Source: Variovorax ginsengisoli
Lineage (GTDB): Bacteria > Pseudomonadota > Gammaproteobacteria > Burkholderiales > Burkholderiaceae_C
Direction of reading: 5' to 3'
Assembly: GCF_030486595.1 (NCBI RefSeq)
Contig: NZ_JAUJZH010000010.1
Location: 124,001-188,000 of the forward strand
DNA length: 64,000 bases
Below the pieces are notes generated by a model. That model was not told the origin of the DNA, did not search any database, and worked only from the letters and a program-made list of their open reading frames with translations. Numbering within the stretch: the first letter of the stretch is position 1; every line of letters starts with the position of its first letter. The translations under genes were made by a program, and so were the position numbers. Shown piece after piece: positions 52,106 to 59,793 of this stretch.

Positions 52106-53617
52106 ATGGATATCTTCAACGCATTGATGCACGGCTTCGCGCTGGCGATCACGCCCGCGAACCTTCTCTGGTGCCTGGTCGGCTGCGCCCTGGGCACGGC
52201 GGTCGGCGTGCTGCCCGGCATCGGCCCGGCGGTCGCCGTCGCGATGCTGCTGCCGATCACCGGCAAGGTCGACGTCACGGCCTCGATGATCTTCTTCTCG
52301 GGGATCTACTACGGGGCGATGTACGGCGGCTCGACCACCTCGATCCTGCTCAACACGCCCGGCGAGACCGCCAGCATGGTGACCGCCATGGAGGGCAACA
52401 AGATGGCCAAGAGCGGGCGCGCCGGGGCGGCGCTCGCCACGGCGGCGATCGGCTCCTTCGTCGCCGGCACCATCGCCACCGTGATCGTCACGCTGTTCGC
52501 GCCCTTCGTGGCCGACTTCGCGGTCAAGCTCGGCCCGCCCGAGTATTTCCTGCTGATGCTGCTGGCCTTCACCACCGTGAGCGCGGTGCTCGGCAAGAGC
52601 ACGCTGCGCGGCATGACGGCGCTGTTCATCGGCCTGGCGGCCGGATGTATCGGACTCGACCAGATCTCGGGCCAGGGCCGCTACACGGGCGGCATCCCCG
52701 AGTTGCTCGACGGCATCGAGATCGTGCTGGTCGCGGTCGGCCTGTTCGCGGTCGCCGAGGTGCTATACGCCGTGCTCTACGAGGGCAAGGTGGTCGAAGG
52801 GCAGAACAAGCTCAGCCGCGTCCACATGACTGCGCGCGACTGGAAGCGCTCGATCCCTGCCTGGCTGCGGGGCACCGCGATCGGCACGCCCTTCGGCTGC
52901 ATCCCGGCCGGTGGCACCGAGATCCCGACCTTCCTGAGCTACGCGACCGAAAAGAAGCTGGCCAAGGATTCGGATGCCAAGGCCGAGTTCGGCACCAGCG
53001 GCGCGATCGAAGGCGTGGCCGGCCCCGAGGCTGCCAACAACGCCACCGTGACGGCGGCGCTGATTCCGCTGCTGACGCTCGGCATCCCGACCTCGAACAC
53101 CACCGCCATCCTGCTCGGCGCCTTTCAGAACTACGGCATCCAGCCGGGGCCGCAGTTGTTCACGACGTCGGCCGCGCTGGTCTGGGCGCTGATCGCCTCG
53201 CTCTACATCGGCAACGTGATGCTGCTGGTCCTGAACCTGCCGATGGTCGGGCTGTGGGTCAAGCTGCTCAAGATACCGAAGCCGCAGCTTTACGCGGGCA
53301 TCCTGATCTTCGCCACGGTCGGTGCCTACGGCATGCGCCAGAGCGCCTTCGACCTGGTGCTGCTGTATGTCATCGGCGTGCTCGGCGTCGTGATGCGGCG
53401 CTACGACTTCCCGACCGCGCCGGTGGTCGTCGGCATGATCCTCGGGCCGCTGGCCGAAGCGCAGCTGCGCAACGCGATGTCGATCGGCGAGGGCAGCGCG
53501 ACGGTGTTCTTCCAGCGCCCGATGTCGATCGTGCTGGTGATCATCGTGCTGGCGGTGATGATCCTGCCGCGCGTGGCCAAGCGGCTGAGCGAGCGGCGCG
53601 CCGCCGCAGCCGCCTGA
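52106..53617 (+). CDS. tctA: Tripartite tricarboxylate transporter large membrane subunit
   Basis: The 503-residue protein is the channel-forming subunit with about 11-12 membrane spans. TctA hallmarks are [40 protein letters not shown] and [21 protein letters not shown] (in parts: [13 protein letters not shown]). Transport is coupled to the proton or sodium gradient. It begins one base after tctB and ends 11 bp before the convergent periplasmic protein gene. Confidence 0.94.
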   Translation: MDIFNALMHGFALAITPANLLWCLVGCALGTAVGVLPGIGPAVAVAMLLPITGKVDVTASMIFFSGIYYGAMYGGSTTSILLNTPGETASMVTAMEGNKMAKSGRAGAALATAAIGSFVAGTIATVIVTLFAPFVADFAVKLGPPEYFLLMLLAFTTVSAVLGKSTLRGMTALFIGLAAGCIGLDQISGQGRYTGGIPELLDGIEIVLVAVGLFAVAEVLYAVLYEGKVVEGQNKLSRVHMTARDWKRSIPAWLRGTAIGTPFGCIPAGGTEIPTFLSYATEKKLAKDSDAKAEFGTSGAIEGVAGPEAANNATVTAALIPLLTLGIPTSNTTAILLGAFQNYGIQPGPQLFTTSAALVWALIASLYIGNVMLLVLNLPMVGLWVKLLKIPKPQLYAGILIFATVGAYGMRQSAFDLVLLYVIGVLGVVMRRYDFPTAPVVVGMILGPLAEAQLRNAMSIGEGSATVFFQRPMSIVLVIIVLAVMILPRVAKRLSERRAAAAA

Positions 53618-53628
53618 GGCCGCGGCGC

Positions 53629-54084
53629 TCAGTTCGCGGCCGAGCCCGCGTCGGACGGGGCGGTCGCGGTCTGCTGCATCCTGGCGCCCTGCAGGCGCTG
53701 CATTTCGGCCATGAATTCCGGGCCGCTGCGCATGCGCTGATAGGCCGCCATCTGGGCCCGGTAGGCCGGGCTCGACGGGTCGAAGCTGTCCCGGTTGGCG
53801 ACCTGGCTCATGCCGGAGCGGATCCAGAGATTCGTATCGGCGGCGACCTCGACCCGGCTCATCGCGCCGGTCGCGGGATCGGCGGGGCCGACGCGATACT
53901 CCTGCGGCGCACTCATCATCGACCGGCTCGCCGCCATGTCGGCCGTGACGGCCGAACGGCTGTAGGCGCCGCCCGTGGTCGTGATGGGCGCTCCGACCCA
54001 CTGCTCGGCCGGGACCGTCTGGGCAAAGGCGGTCGCACCGGCCAGCGCGAGGACGGAGACACCGAGAACTTGCCTGGCATTCAT
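53629..54084 (-). CDS. Exported hypothetical protein (DUF4148-like)
   Basis: The 151-residue protein has a signal peptide (MNARQVLGVSVLALAGATAFAQ, cleaved after AFA). The mature part has two related segments, YSRSAVTADMAASRSMM and MSRVEVAADTNLWIRSGM. These look like the repeat found in small periplasmic proteins of Burkholderiales called DUF4148-like. The function is unknown. It is divergent from a Crp/Fnr gene and converges on tctA. Confidence 0.7.
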   Translation of the reverse strand: MNARQVLGVSVLALAGATAFAQTVPAEQWVGAPITTTGGAYSRSAVTADMAASRSMMSAPQEYRVGPADPATGAMSRVEVAADTNLWIRSGMSQVANRDSFDPSSPAYRAQMAAYQRMRSGPEFMAEMQRLQGARMQQTATAPSDAGSAAN

Positions 54085-54133
54085 GATGAAATCTCCCGAA
54101 GGCTTGGACGTGCAGTCGCGGACATCGCGGCCA

Positions 54134-54152
54134 TCACAGGGCGTGACTGTGA
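54134..54152. promoter_or_regulatory. Inverted repeat TCACAG-N7-CTGTGA
   Basis: The perfect 6-bp arms lie at 54134-54139 and 54147-54152, in the gap between the divergent exported-protein gene and the Crp/Fnr gene. The order TCACA first, TGTGA second is the reverse of a CRP site, so the match to Crp half-sites is only partial. Confidence 0.4.
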
Positions 54153-54227
54153 CGGCTCCGGGCCTTGGGGGCTGTGCGTTTTGGCACCTCGTTTCTCAAT
54201 CCGCCCGATGCCGCTGGGAGGTCCGCC

Positions 54228-54932
54228 ATGGCGCTCCAACGTTCCACTCTCGGCCTGCAGCACATCGCGCTGCTGCAAGGCCTGTCGGCCGAACGGCTGG
54301 AGCAGCTGGCGCAGCGCTGCCAATGGAAGAGCCTGCCGGCCGCGACACCGGTGCTGATGCGTTCCGAGCAGAAGAGCGAGGTCTACTTCGTGGTCTCGGG
54401 CGCCCTGCGCGTGACCTCCTACGCGGCCAATGGCCGGCAGGTCACTTTTCGCGATCCGCAGGCGGGCGAGCATTTCGGCGACATCGCGGCGATCGACGGC
54501 CAGCCGCGCTCGGCGGACGTCGTGACGCTCACGCCCGCCGTGGTGGCCAGCCTGGACCGCACTGCGTTCCTCGAACTGCTGCGCGACGAGCCGATGGTCG
54601 CCGAGCGCGTGATGCGCGGCCTGGCGGCGCTGGTGCGGCAGCTGTCGGACCGGGTCATCGATCTGAGCACGCTCGGGGTCCAGAACCGGGTGCACGCCGA
54701 ACTGCTGCGGCTCGCCCAACTGGCCGGTGTGGTCGACAACCGCGCGCGGCTGGAGCCGATGCCGACCCATGCCGAACTGGCCGGGCGGATCAGCACCAAC
54801 CGCGAACAGGTCACGCGGGAGCTCAACGCGCTGCGCCGCGAGGGCGTGCTCGCCAAGGACGGCAAGGCGCTGGTGGTGCCTGACGTGGCGCGGCTGGCGG
54901 GACTGGTGGCCGAAGTCCGGGGCTTCGACTGA
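54228..54932 (+). CDS. Crp/Fnr family transcriptional regulator
   Basis: The ATG at 54228 follows GGGAGGT and gives 234 residues. The sensor barrel holds SEVYFVVSGALRVTSYAANGRQ and GEHFGDIAAIDGQPRS, and the winged helix has AELAGRISTNREQVTRELNAL (about 187-207) as the recognition region. It lacks the FNR Cys cluster. It is only distantly related to the regulator at 704. The target is not shown; a self-binding palindrome upstream is possible. Confidence 0.9.
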   Translation: MALQRSTLGLQHIALLQGLSAERLEQLAQRCQWKSLPAATPVLMRSEQKSEVYFVVSGALRVTSYAANGRQVTFRDPQAGEHFGDIAAIDGQPRSADVVTLTPAVVASLDRTAFLELLRDEPMVAERVMRGLAALVRQLSDRVIDLSTLGVQNRVHAELLRLAQLAGVVDNRARLEPMPTHAELAGRISTNREQVTRELNALRREGVLAKDGKALVVPDVARLAGLVAEVRGFD

Positions 54933-54952
54933 CCTGCGCGGGAGGGCGGTCC

Positions 54953-55609
54953 CTAGTCGTTCGAGCGCCAGGCCGGCAGCTTCCAGCCGGTCCAGAGCGC
55001 CCCGAGACGCAAGACGATCGCGGTCGCGGCAGCAGCGGTCAGTCCGACCCAATCGGGCGCCTGCAGGGCGTCGGCGCCGACGATGACCCAGGCGCCCGCG
55101 AAAGAGCAGATCGCGTACGGCTGATGGTCGCTGAAGGCGCGCGGGATCTCGTTGCAGACGATGTCGCGCAGCACGCCGCCGAACACCGCGGTCATCATGC
55201 CCATCAGCACGGCCACGATCGGCGGCATCGAGGCGCCGAGCGCGATCTGCGTGCCGGTGGCGGTGAAGAGGCCCAGGCCGAGCGCGTCGGGCCACTGCAT
55301 CGCGCGCTCGGTGAGCGCGAAATGGCGATCGCGCAGGAACAGCATCGCCGCCATGCACAGCGCCAGCAGCAGCCACAGCCAGCCCGCATGCTCGACCCAG
55401 AAGAAGGGCCGGCGGTCGAGCAGCACATCGCGCAGGGTGCCGCCGCCGAAGGCCGCGAGGCCGGCCACCATGACCACGCCGACCGCGTCGAGCCGCTTGC
55501 GCGCGGCCTCGATCAGTCCCGATATCGCAAATGCCAGCGTCGCCGCCGCCTCGATCGCGATCTGTGCATTGGAGAGCGACAGGACGGTGGAGAGCGGCAG
55601 GCTTTGCAT
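54953..55609 (-). CDS. Trimeric intracellular cation (TRIC) family channel, YadS/UPF0126 type
   Basis: The 218-residue membrane protein has about seven spans in two repeats. Each repeat has the family motif: GLAAFGGGTLRDVLLDRRPFFW (in parts: FGGGTLRDVLL) and AVFGGVLRDIVCNEIP. TRIC-fold proteins form cation channels. The gene starts 6 bp after the YcnI-PCuAC stop, so it is probably cotranscribed with the copper genes. That link is by position only. Confidence 0.85.
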   Translation of the reverse strand: MQSLPLSTVLSLSNAQIAIEAAATLAFAISGLIEAARKRLDAVGVVMVAGLAAFGGGTLRDVLLDRRPFFWVEHAGWLWLLLALCMAAMLFLRDRHFALTERAMQWPDALGLGLFTATGTQIALGASMPPIVAVLMGMMTAVFGGVLRDIVCNEIPRAFSDHQPYAICSFAGAWVIVGADALQAPDWVGLTAAAATAIVLRLGALWTGWKLPAWRSND

Positions 55610-55615
55610 GGGCAG

Positions 55616-56500
55616 TCAGTTGTGCATGTGGCCGTGCGATTCTGTCGCAGCGCCGGCCGGTGCACCGACCGGGACGTCGACCTGGAGCGAACTCTTGACA
55701 CCCTTGGCGTCCTCGAAGCGCAGGGTGAGCGGGATGCTGCCGCCCTTGGCGATCGGCTGCTTCAGGTCCATCAGCATCACGTGCAGGCCGCTGGCCTTGA
55801 GCTCCACGGTCTGCCGCGGCGGCAGTTCGAGGCCGCCGGTGACTTCGCGCATCTTCATGGTGTCGCCTTCCATCTTCATCTCGTGCACTTCGGCCACCCC
55901 CGCCGCGGGCGTCGAGGCGCCGACCAGCCGGGCCCCCGAGGGCGCCATGAGCTTCATGAAGGCGCCGGTGCCGCTCTGGCCGGGCACCGCCTGGCGGACC
56001 CAGGCGTCACGCACGTCGACCGCGGCCACGCCGGCCGGCAGCACGTCGAGGCGGGCCGCCGGCAGGGCCAGCTTCTCGGTCGATCCGGCGGCCGGCACCT
56101 GGGCCCAGTCGGCGCTGCCGACGTCGCAGCTCTGCAGGACCTTGAAGTAGAGCGGGCCGGGCTTGTCGGTGAGCTTGCCGCGGACGATGAATTCGGCCCG
56201 CTCGGCGCCCGGCAATGCGGTCTGCGCCGAGTCGGCCTTCCAGGACACCTCGCCCGGCGTGGCGGCCAGGGTCCAGCCCTGGCGCGGCTGGGCCTGGATC
56301 AGCGTGAAGCCCTGGGGCAGCTGGACCCGCACGCCGGTGGTGGCCTTGGCGTCGGTGCAGGCATGGCCGACGCGGAAGGCAGCGTCGTATTCGCTGCCGG
56401 CCGCGGCGCCGCCGGCGGGCAGGGTGACGTGGGCCATGGCGGCGCTGCTGCAGAGTGCGGCGCAGGCGGCGAGGGTGCGGAGGGGGGTGGTGTGGGTCAT
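55616..56500 (-). CDS. YcnI (DUF1775)-PCu(A)C fusion, periplasmic copper-binding protein
   Basis: The 294-residue protein has a signal peptide cleaved before His24 (AAMA then HVTLP), so His24 becomes the N-terminal residue, as in the YcnI copper site. The YcnI-like domain covers about 24-155. From about 160 a PCu(A)C domain follows with the copper motif H-Mx..HxM type: VHEMKMEGDTMKM near 205 and LHVMLMD near 238. The tail ESHGHMHN adds His and Met. Both domains hold Cu ions in the periplasm and often deliver copper to oxidases. Their fusion is unusual enough to note. Confidence 0.9.
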   Translation of the reverse strand: MTHTTPLRTLAACAALCSSAAMAHVTLPAGGAAAGSEYDAAFRVGHACTDAKATTGVRVQLPQGFTLIQAQPRQGWTLAATPGEVSWKADSAQTALPGAERAEFIVRGKLTDKPGPLYFKVLQSCDVGSADWAQVPAAGSTEKLALPAARLDVLPAGVAAVDVRDAWVRQAVPGQSGTGAFMKLMAPSGARLVGASTPAAGVAEVHEMKMEGDTMKMREVTGGLELPPRQTVELKASGLHVMLMDLKQPIAKGGSIPLTLRFEDAKGVKSSLQVDVPVGAPAGAATESHGHMHN

Positions 56501-56533
56501 TGGGTGGCTCCTTTAGTCAGTTGAGGACAGAGC

Positions 56534-56552
56534 AAAAACTGCTTCGCAGTTT
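56534..56552 (-). terminator. Weak intrinsic terminator between the TonB receptor and YcnI-PCuAC genes
   Basis: On the minus strand AAACTGC-GAA-GCAGTTT forms a 7-bp stem with a tiny loop, and TT follows, so the T-run is five long in all. It lies 22 bp after the receptor stop and may cut distal expression. Confidence 0.5.
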
Positions 56553-56573
56553 CTTGGTCTGCCCCGCAAGGTC

Positions 56574-58898
56574 TCAGTAATCCCAGCGCAACTCGGCAGA
56601 ATACGTGCGCTGCGGGTAGGGGTGGAAGTTCCAGTACTGGTAGTTGTTGGCATTGTCGACACCGAAGGCGGCCGACCATTGCCTGTCGATCTGAAAGCGT
56701 GCCCGCAGATCGACCGTGAAGTACTTGCTGGCGCCGAAGTAGGCGAAGCCGTTGACGTCGCTGTTGTCGAGGGTCGAGTACTGCTTGCCGCTGTAGCGCG
56801 CGGCCGCGGTGAAGGCCCAGCGGGCGTCGGGCCTGTAGGTCGCGTAGACGGTGGAGCGCCATTGCGGAACCCGCGGCTGCCACTTGCCGACGCTGGCCGG
56901 GAACAACGGGTTCGAGACGATCTTCGAGTCGGCATAGGTGAGGCTGGCGCCCATGTCGAGGCCGCGCATCCAGACGTTTTGCCCGGTGTAGGACAGCTCG
57001 AAGCCGGTGGTGCGTACCTTGGCGATGTTCTCCACCCGCGAGATGCTCGTGTTCGGGATCAGCTGGCTGTAGAGCGCGTCGTCGGTGGTCTCGTGGAACA
57101 GCGTGGCGCGGGCCAGGCCGTTGCCGAGGTCCTTCTCGGCGCTCAGCTCGCTGGTCCACGATTTCTCGGGCTTGAGGAAGGGGTTGTTGATGAAAGACAG
57201 CGCGCCGCCGGTGGTGGCGCCATACAGCTCGCCCACGGTCGGGTAGCGCACCGCCCGGCCGAGCGAGGCCTTGAGCACCGTGTCGTCGGCCCACTGGTAG
57301 GCCAGCGCCGCTTTCGGCGAGGCGTCCGATTCGCTGCGCGACGGGTAGGGCAGGACGCTGGTCGCGGTGGCGGTGAAGCCGTTGCTGGCTTGCCAGTCTT
57401 CCCATCGCAAGCCCAGCACGGCCTTCCACTTCGGCGCGAAGGACCAGCTGTCCTGCGCCCATCCGGCAATGGTCTCGGTGTTGCCGCCGACGTTGCTGAC
57501 CAGCGTGCCGGAAGGGCCGTAGAGCCAGTTGCCGATCACATTGGTCTTGAGGATGCCGAGCTTGTAGGCATCGCGCTCGACGCCGAAGTCAACGATGTGG
57601 GCACCGCCCACCCCCTGCGGCCGCCAGGTGCCCTTGGCCGTCAGCGTGTTCCAGCCCGTGGAGCCACCCTGGTCCTGCAGGGTGCCGGCGCCGCCGATGG
57701 CCGCCAGCGGCAGCGCCACCGTGGGCGCGCGCTGCTGATCCTTCGAATAGTCGTAGAGGCTGGCGGCCACCTCCCAGTCCCACTCGCCCTGGGTGTTGCT
57801 CTTGACCGAGAGGCCGTGCATGTAGTGGGTCTGTTCGTCGTTGGTGAGCGGAAACGCCGTCGGCCCGAGCGTGAAGCTGCGTCCGAGGATGTTGACCAGC
57901 CCGGTGTAGACCGGCTGGCCCTGGGCATTGCTCAGGTAGCTCTCCGGCCGGCCTTCGGAGCTGTTCTGCCACCAGCCCAGCGTGTAGGTGGCGGTCACGG
58001 TGGGCGAGAAATCGTAGGCCAGCTTGAGCTTGGCGTGGTCCTGGAGCGTGTGGTACTGGGTGCCGGTGCCCAGGATGTACCACGGCGTGTTGGTGGTGTT
58101 GAGGCCCGGCACGAAGCCCACCACCGGGGTGCCGGCGCGCCCGGGCGTGCCCGAGGCCACGGTCGCGGTCGTGAAGGTCAGCGGCTGGCCCTGGCTGTCG
58201 CCCCGGCTCAGGTCGATGAACCACGACCAATCGCCGCTGCGGCTGCCGAGCGAGGCGCTGGTCTGCCAGCTGTTGAAGGTCTGGCGCGTGTTGTAGAGGT
58301 CGTTGGGCTGCGACTGGTAGCCCATCTTGACGTGGGCCTCGAGCTGCGAGGGCATGCGGGTCACGTAGTCGACCACCGCGCCGGCCGAGTTGCCGGGGTA
58401 GGCGGCCGAGAAGGGGCCGTACATCACGTCGACCCGCTCGATCTCCTCGGGCGTGACGAGGCCCCAGCGCGGCGCGTAGTTGCTGCCGTTGGCGATGCCG
58501 TTGCCGAGGTAGTTCGACAGCAGGATGCCGTCGGCATAGACCGCCGAGCGGGCGCTGTTGCCGGTGCCCGAGGCGCGGGTCGACAGGATGGCGTGGTTGT
58601 AGTCGCCGATGTAGCGCTTGCGCACCAGCAGGCTGGGCAGGTACTTGAGCGCGTCCTCGCTGTCGGTGGCGTTGATGCGGGTCTCGATCTCCTCGCGGGT
58701 GATGCCCTCGATGGTGGTCGGGATCTGGGTCGGCAGCGAGGTCGGCTGGCCGCCGGTCACGGTGACGACGCCGAGTGAGCGCGTGCGCTCGGGGGCCTCG
58801 TCGGCGGCACGCGATGCCGGCCGCTCCTGGGCCGACGCCGGCAGGGTCGACCAGGGAAAAGCCGCGCTCAACGCGAGCGACAGCAGGGTCTTGTTCAT
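56574..58898 (-). CDS. TonB-dependent outer-membrane receptor, probable copper uptake
   Basis: The ATG at 58898 behind GAGGAGATC gives 774 residues with a signal peptide (SAAFPWSTLPASAQ). A TonB-box-like LGVVTVTGG follows, then the plug domain (about 60-190: LLVRKRYIGDYNHAILSTRAS, in parts, and VYADGILLSN, DVMYGPFSAAYPGNSAGAVV) and a 22-strand barrel ending in the aromatic residue LRWDY. The neighbours DUF2946 and YcnI-PCuAC point to copper, but the ligand is not proved and a chelate is possible. It lies 97 bp after the DUF2946 gene. Confidence 0.88.
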   Translation of the reverse strand: MNKTLLSLALSAAFPWSTLPASAQERPASRAADEAPERTRSLGVVTVTGGQPTSLPTQIPTTIEGITREEIETRINATDSEDALKYLPSLLVRKRYIGDYNHAILSTRASGTGNSARSAVYADGILLSNYLGNGIANGSNYAPRWGLVTPEEIERVDVMYGPFSAAYPGNSAGAVVDYVTRMPSQLEAHVKMGYQSQPNDLYNTRQTFNSWQTSASLGSRSGDWSWFIDLSRGDSQGQPLTFTTATVASGTPGRAGTPVVGFVPGLNTTNTPWYILGTGTQYHTLQDHAKLKLAYDFSPTVTATYTLGWWQNSSEGRPESYLSNAQGQPVYTGLVNILGRSFTLGPTAFPLTNDEQTHYMHGLSVKSNTQGEWDWEVAASLYDYSKDQQRAPTVALPLAAIGGAGTLQDQGGSTGWNTLTAKGTWRPQGVGGAHIVDFGVERDAYKLGILKTNVIGNWLYGPSGTLVSNVGGNTETIAGWAQDSWSFAPKWKAVLGLRWEDWQASNGFTATATSVLPYPSRSESDASPKAALAYQWADDTVLKASLGRAVRYPTVGELYGATTGGALSFINNPFLKPEKSWTSELSAEKDLGNGLARATLFHETTDDALYSQLIPNTSISRVENIAKVRTTGFELSYTGQNVWMRGLDMGASLTYADSKIVSNPLFPASVGKWQPRVPQWRSTVYATYRPDARWAFTAAARYSGKQYSTLDNSDVNGFAYFGASKYFTVDLRARFQIDRQWSAAFGVDNANNYQYWNFHPYPQRTYSAELRWDY

Positions 58899-58912
58899 GG
58901 AAGGATCTCCTC

Positions 58913-58929
58913 GGCAGCCGTCGGCTGCC
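58913..58929 (-). promoter_or_regulatory. Hairpin just upstream of the TonB receptor ribosome site
   Basis: On the minus strand GGCAGCC-GAC-GGCTGCC forms a perfect 7-bp stem with a three-base loop. It ends two bases before the GAGGAGATC ribosome-binding region. A second, weaker stem lies further upstream (58930-58948). This could modulate translation of the receptor. Confidence 0.4.
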
Positions 58930-58995
58930 TGCGCATTGCGGAAACGCACAGCGCGGCGCCTTCCATGCGCCGTGTGCGTCAGGGCTGGAGCAAGC

Positions 58996-59352
58996 TCAGG
59001 AGAGAGGAGGTCCGCGCGCCGGCAGCGGGGCGGCGGTGGCCGCGGCGATGCGCGCGGCCGGGATCGACTGGACCGCATGGCCCAGGGGCTGCACCGTCGG
59101 CAATTGCGCCAGCGGCAAGGCCGGCGGCGGTGCACCGGCCGGCAGGCACAGCGGGCAGTCGAGGTGGCCGGCGGCGGGCGCCTGCGCGCCGTCGTCGGTC
59201 ATGACCACCAGCATGGTGGCGCCGGCGGCCGAGCAGACGATTTCCATCGGCTTCGGCTGGACCAGCGGAGAGGCCACCGCGACACCGAGCGACAGCGCGA
59301 ACCACGCCAGCACGAAGCTGGCGAGGAGGCGGGCGCGGCGGAGTGCGGACAT
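58996..59352 (-). CDS. DUF2946 protein
   Basis: The 118-residue protein starts MSALRRARLLASFVLAWFALSLGVAVAS, an N-terminal membrane span or signal, then a short periplasmic part with VCSAAG and LDCPLCLPAG. The CPLC motif is typical of DUF2946 proteins, which are regularly found beside TonB-dependent copper receptors. A metal-binding or accessory role is therefore likely. It is the first gene of the copper cluster; its promoter should lie in the 57-bp gap before 59410. Confidence 0.8.
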   Translation of the reverse strand: MSALRRARLLASFVLAWFALSLGVAVASPLVQPKPMEIVCSAAGATMLVVMTDDGAQAPAAGHLDCPLCLPAGAPPPALPLAQLPTVQPLGHAVQSIPAARIAAATAAPLPARGPPLS

Positions 59353-59409
59353 GGGCGCGATTATGCGGCTTGGCGTGCGGCGGGCGGACCGGCGTCGTGC
59401 GGGCGGGGC

Positions 59410-59763
59410 TCAGCGAGCGGGGGCGTCGGCCGGCACCACGGTGGTGGAGCGGCGCGAGCGGACCGTTTCGGTCGCGCCCGGCACCGGCTGGCCGGCCGGC
59501 GTGACCACCGTGGCGCGCCGGTCGGGTGTGCGCGTCGTGACGTTGGCCGGCGGTCCGCCGCGCGCGCGGTCCAGTGCCGCGCCGGCGTCGCGCACGCAGG
59601 CTTCGCGCTCGGGTGCCGGCAGCTTGCCGCTGTTGCAGACGGCCAGCTGGCGTTGGTGGCGCTCCTGGGCATGCTGCAGATCGGTCGCGGTCTGCGCGTG
59701 GGCGCAGAAGGCGCTGGCCAGCAGGACGCCGCACAGTGCGGCACGGGAAACGGGTCGAGTCAT
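59410..59763 (-). CDS. Exported small hypothetical protein
   Basis: The 117-residue protein has a signal peptide (AALCGVLLASAFCAHAQ). The mature part has a two-cysteine segment, LAVCNSGKLPAPEREACVRDAGAALDRAR, that recurs in small exported proteins of Comamonadaceae (given here in parts: VCNSGKLP and EACVRDAGAAL). A basic, Thr/Arg-rich tail follows. No function is known. It follows the RND permease by 30 bp on the same strand, so it may ride on the efflux operon rather than the copper operon. Confidence 0.7.
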   Translation of the reverse strand: MTRPVSRAALCGVLLASAFCAHAQTATDLQHAQERHQRQLAVCNSGKLPAPEREACVRDAGAALDRARGGPPANVTTRTPDRRATVVTPAGQPVPGATETVRSRRSTTVVPADAPAR

Positions 59764-59793
59764 GGTGTGGCTCCGTCGAGTGACGGGGCTAGT

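Noticed and set aside
58899..58980. Possible cobalamin riboswitch before the TonB receptor
   Set aside because: The B12-box sequence is not present and the gap is too short for the aptamer.
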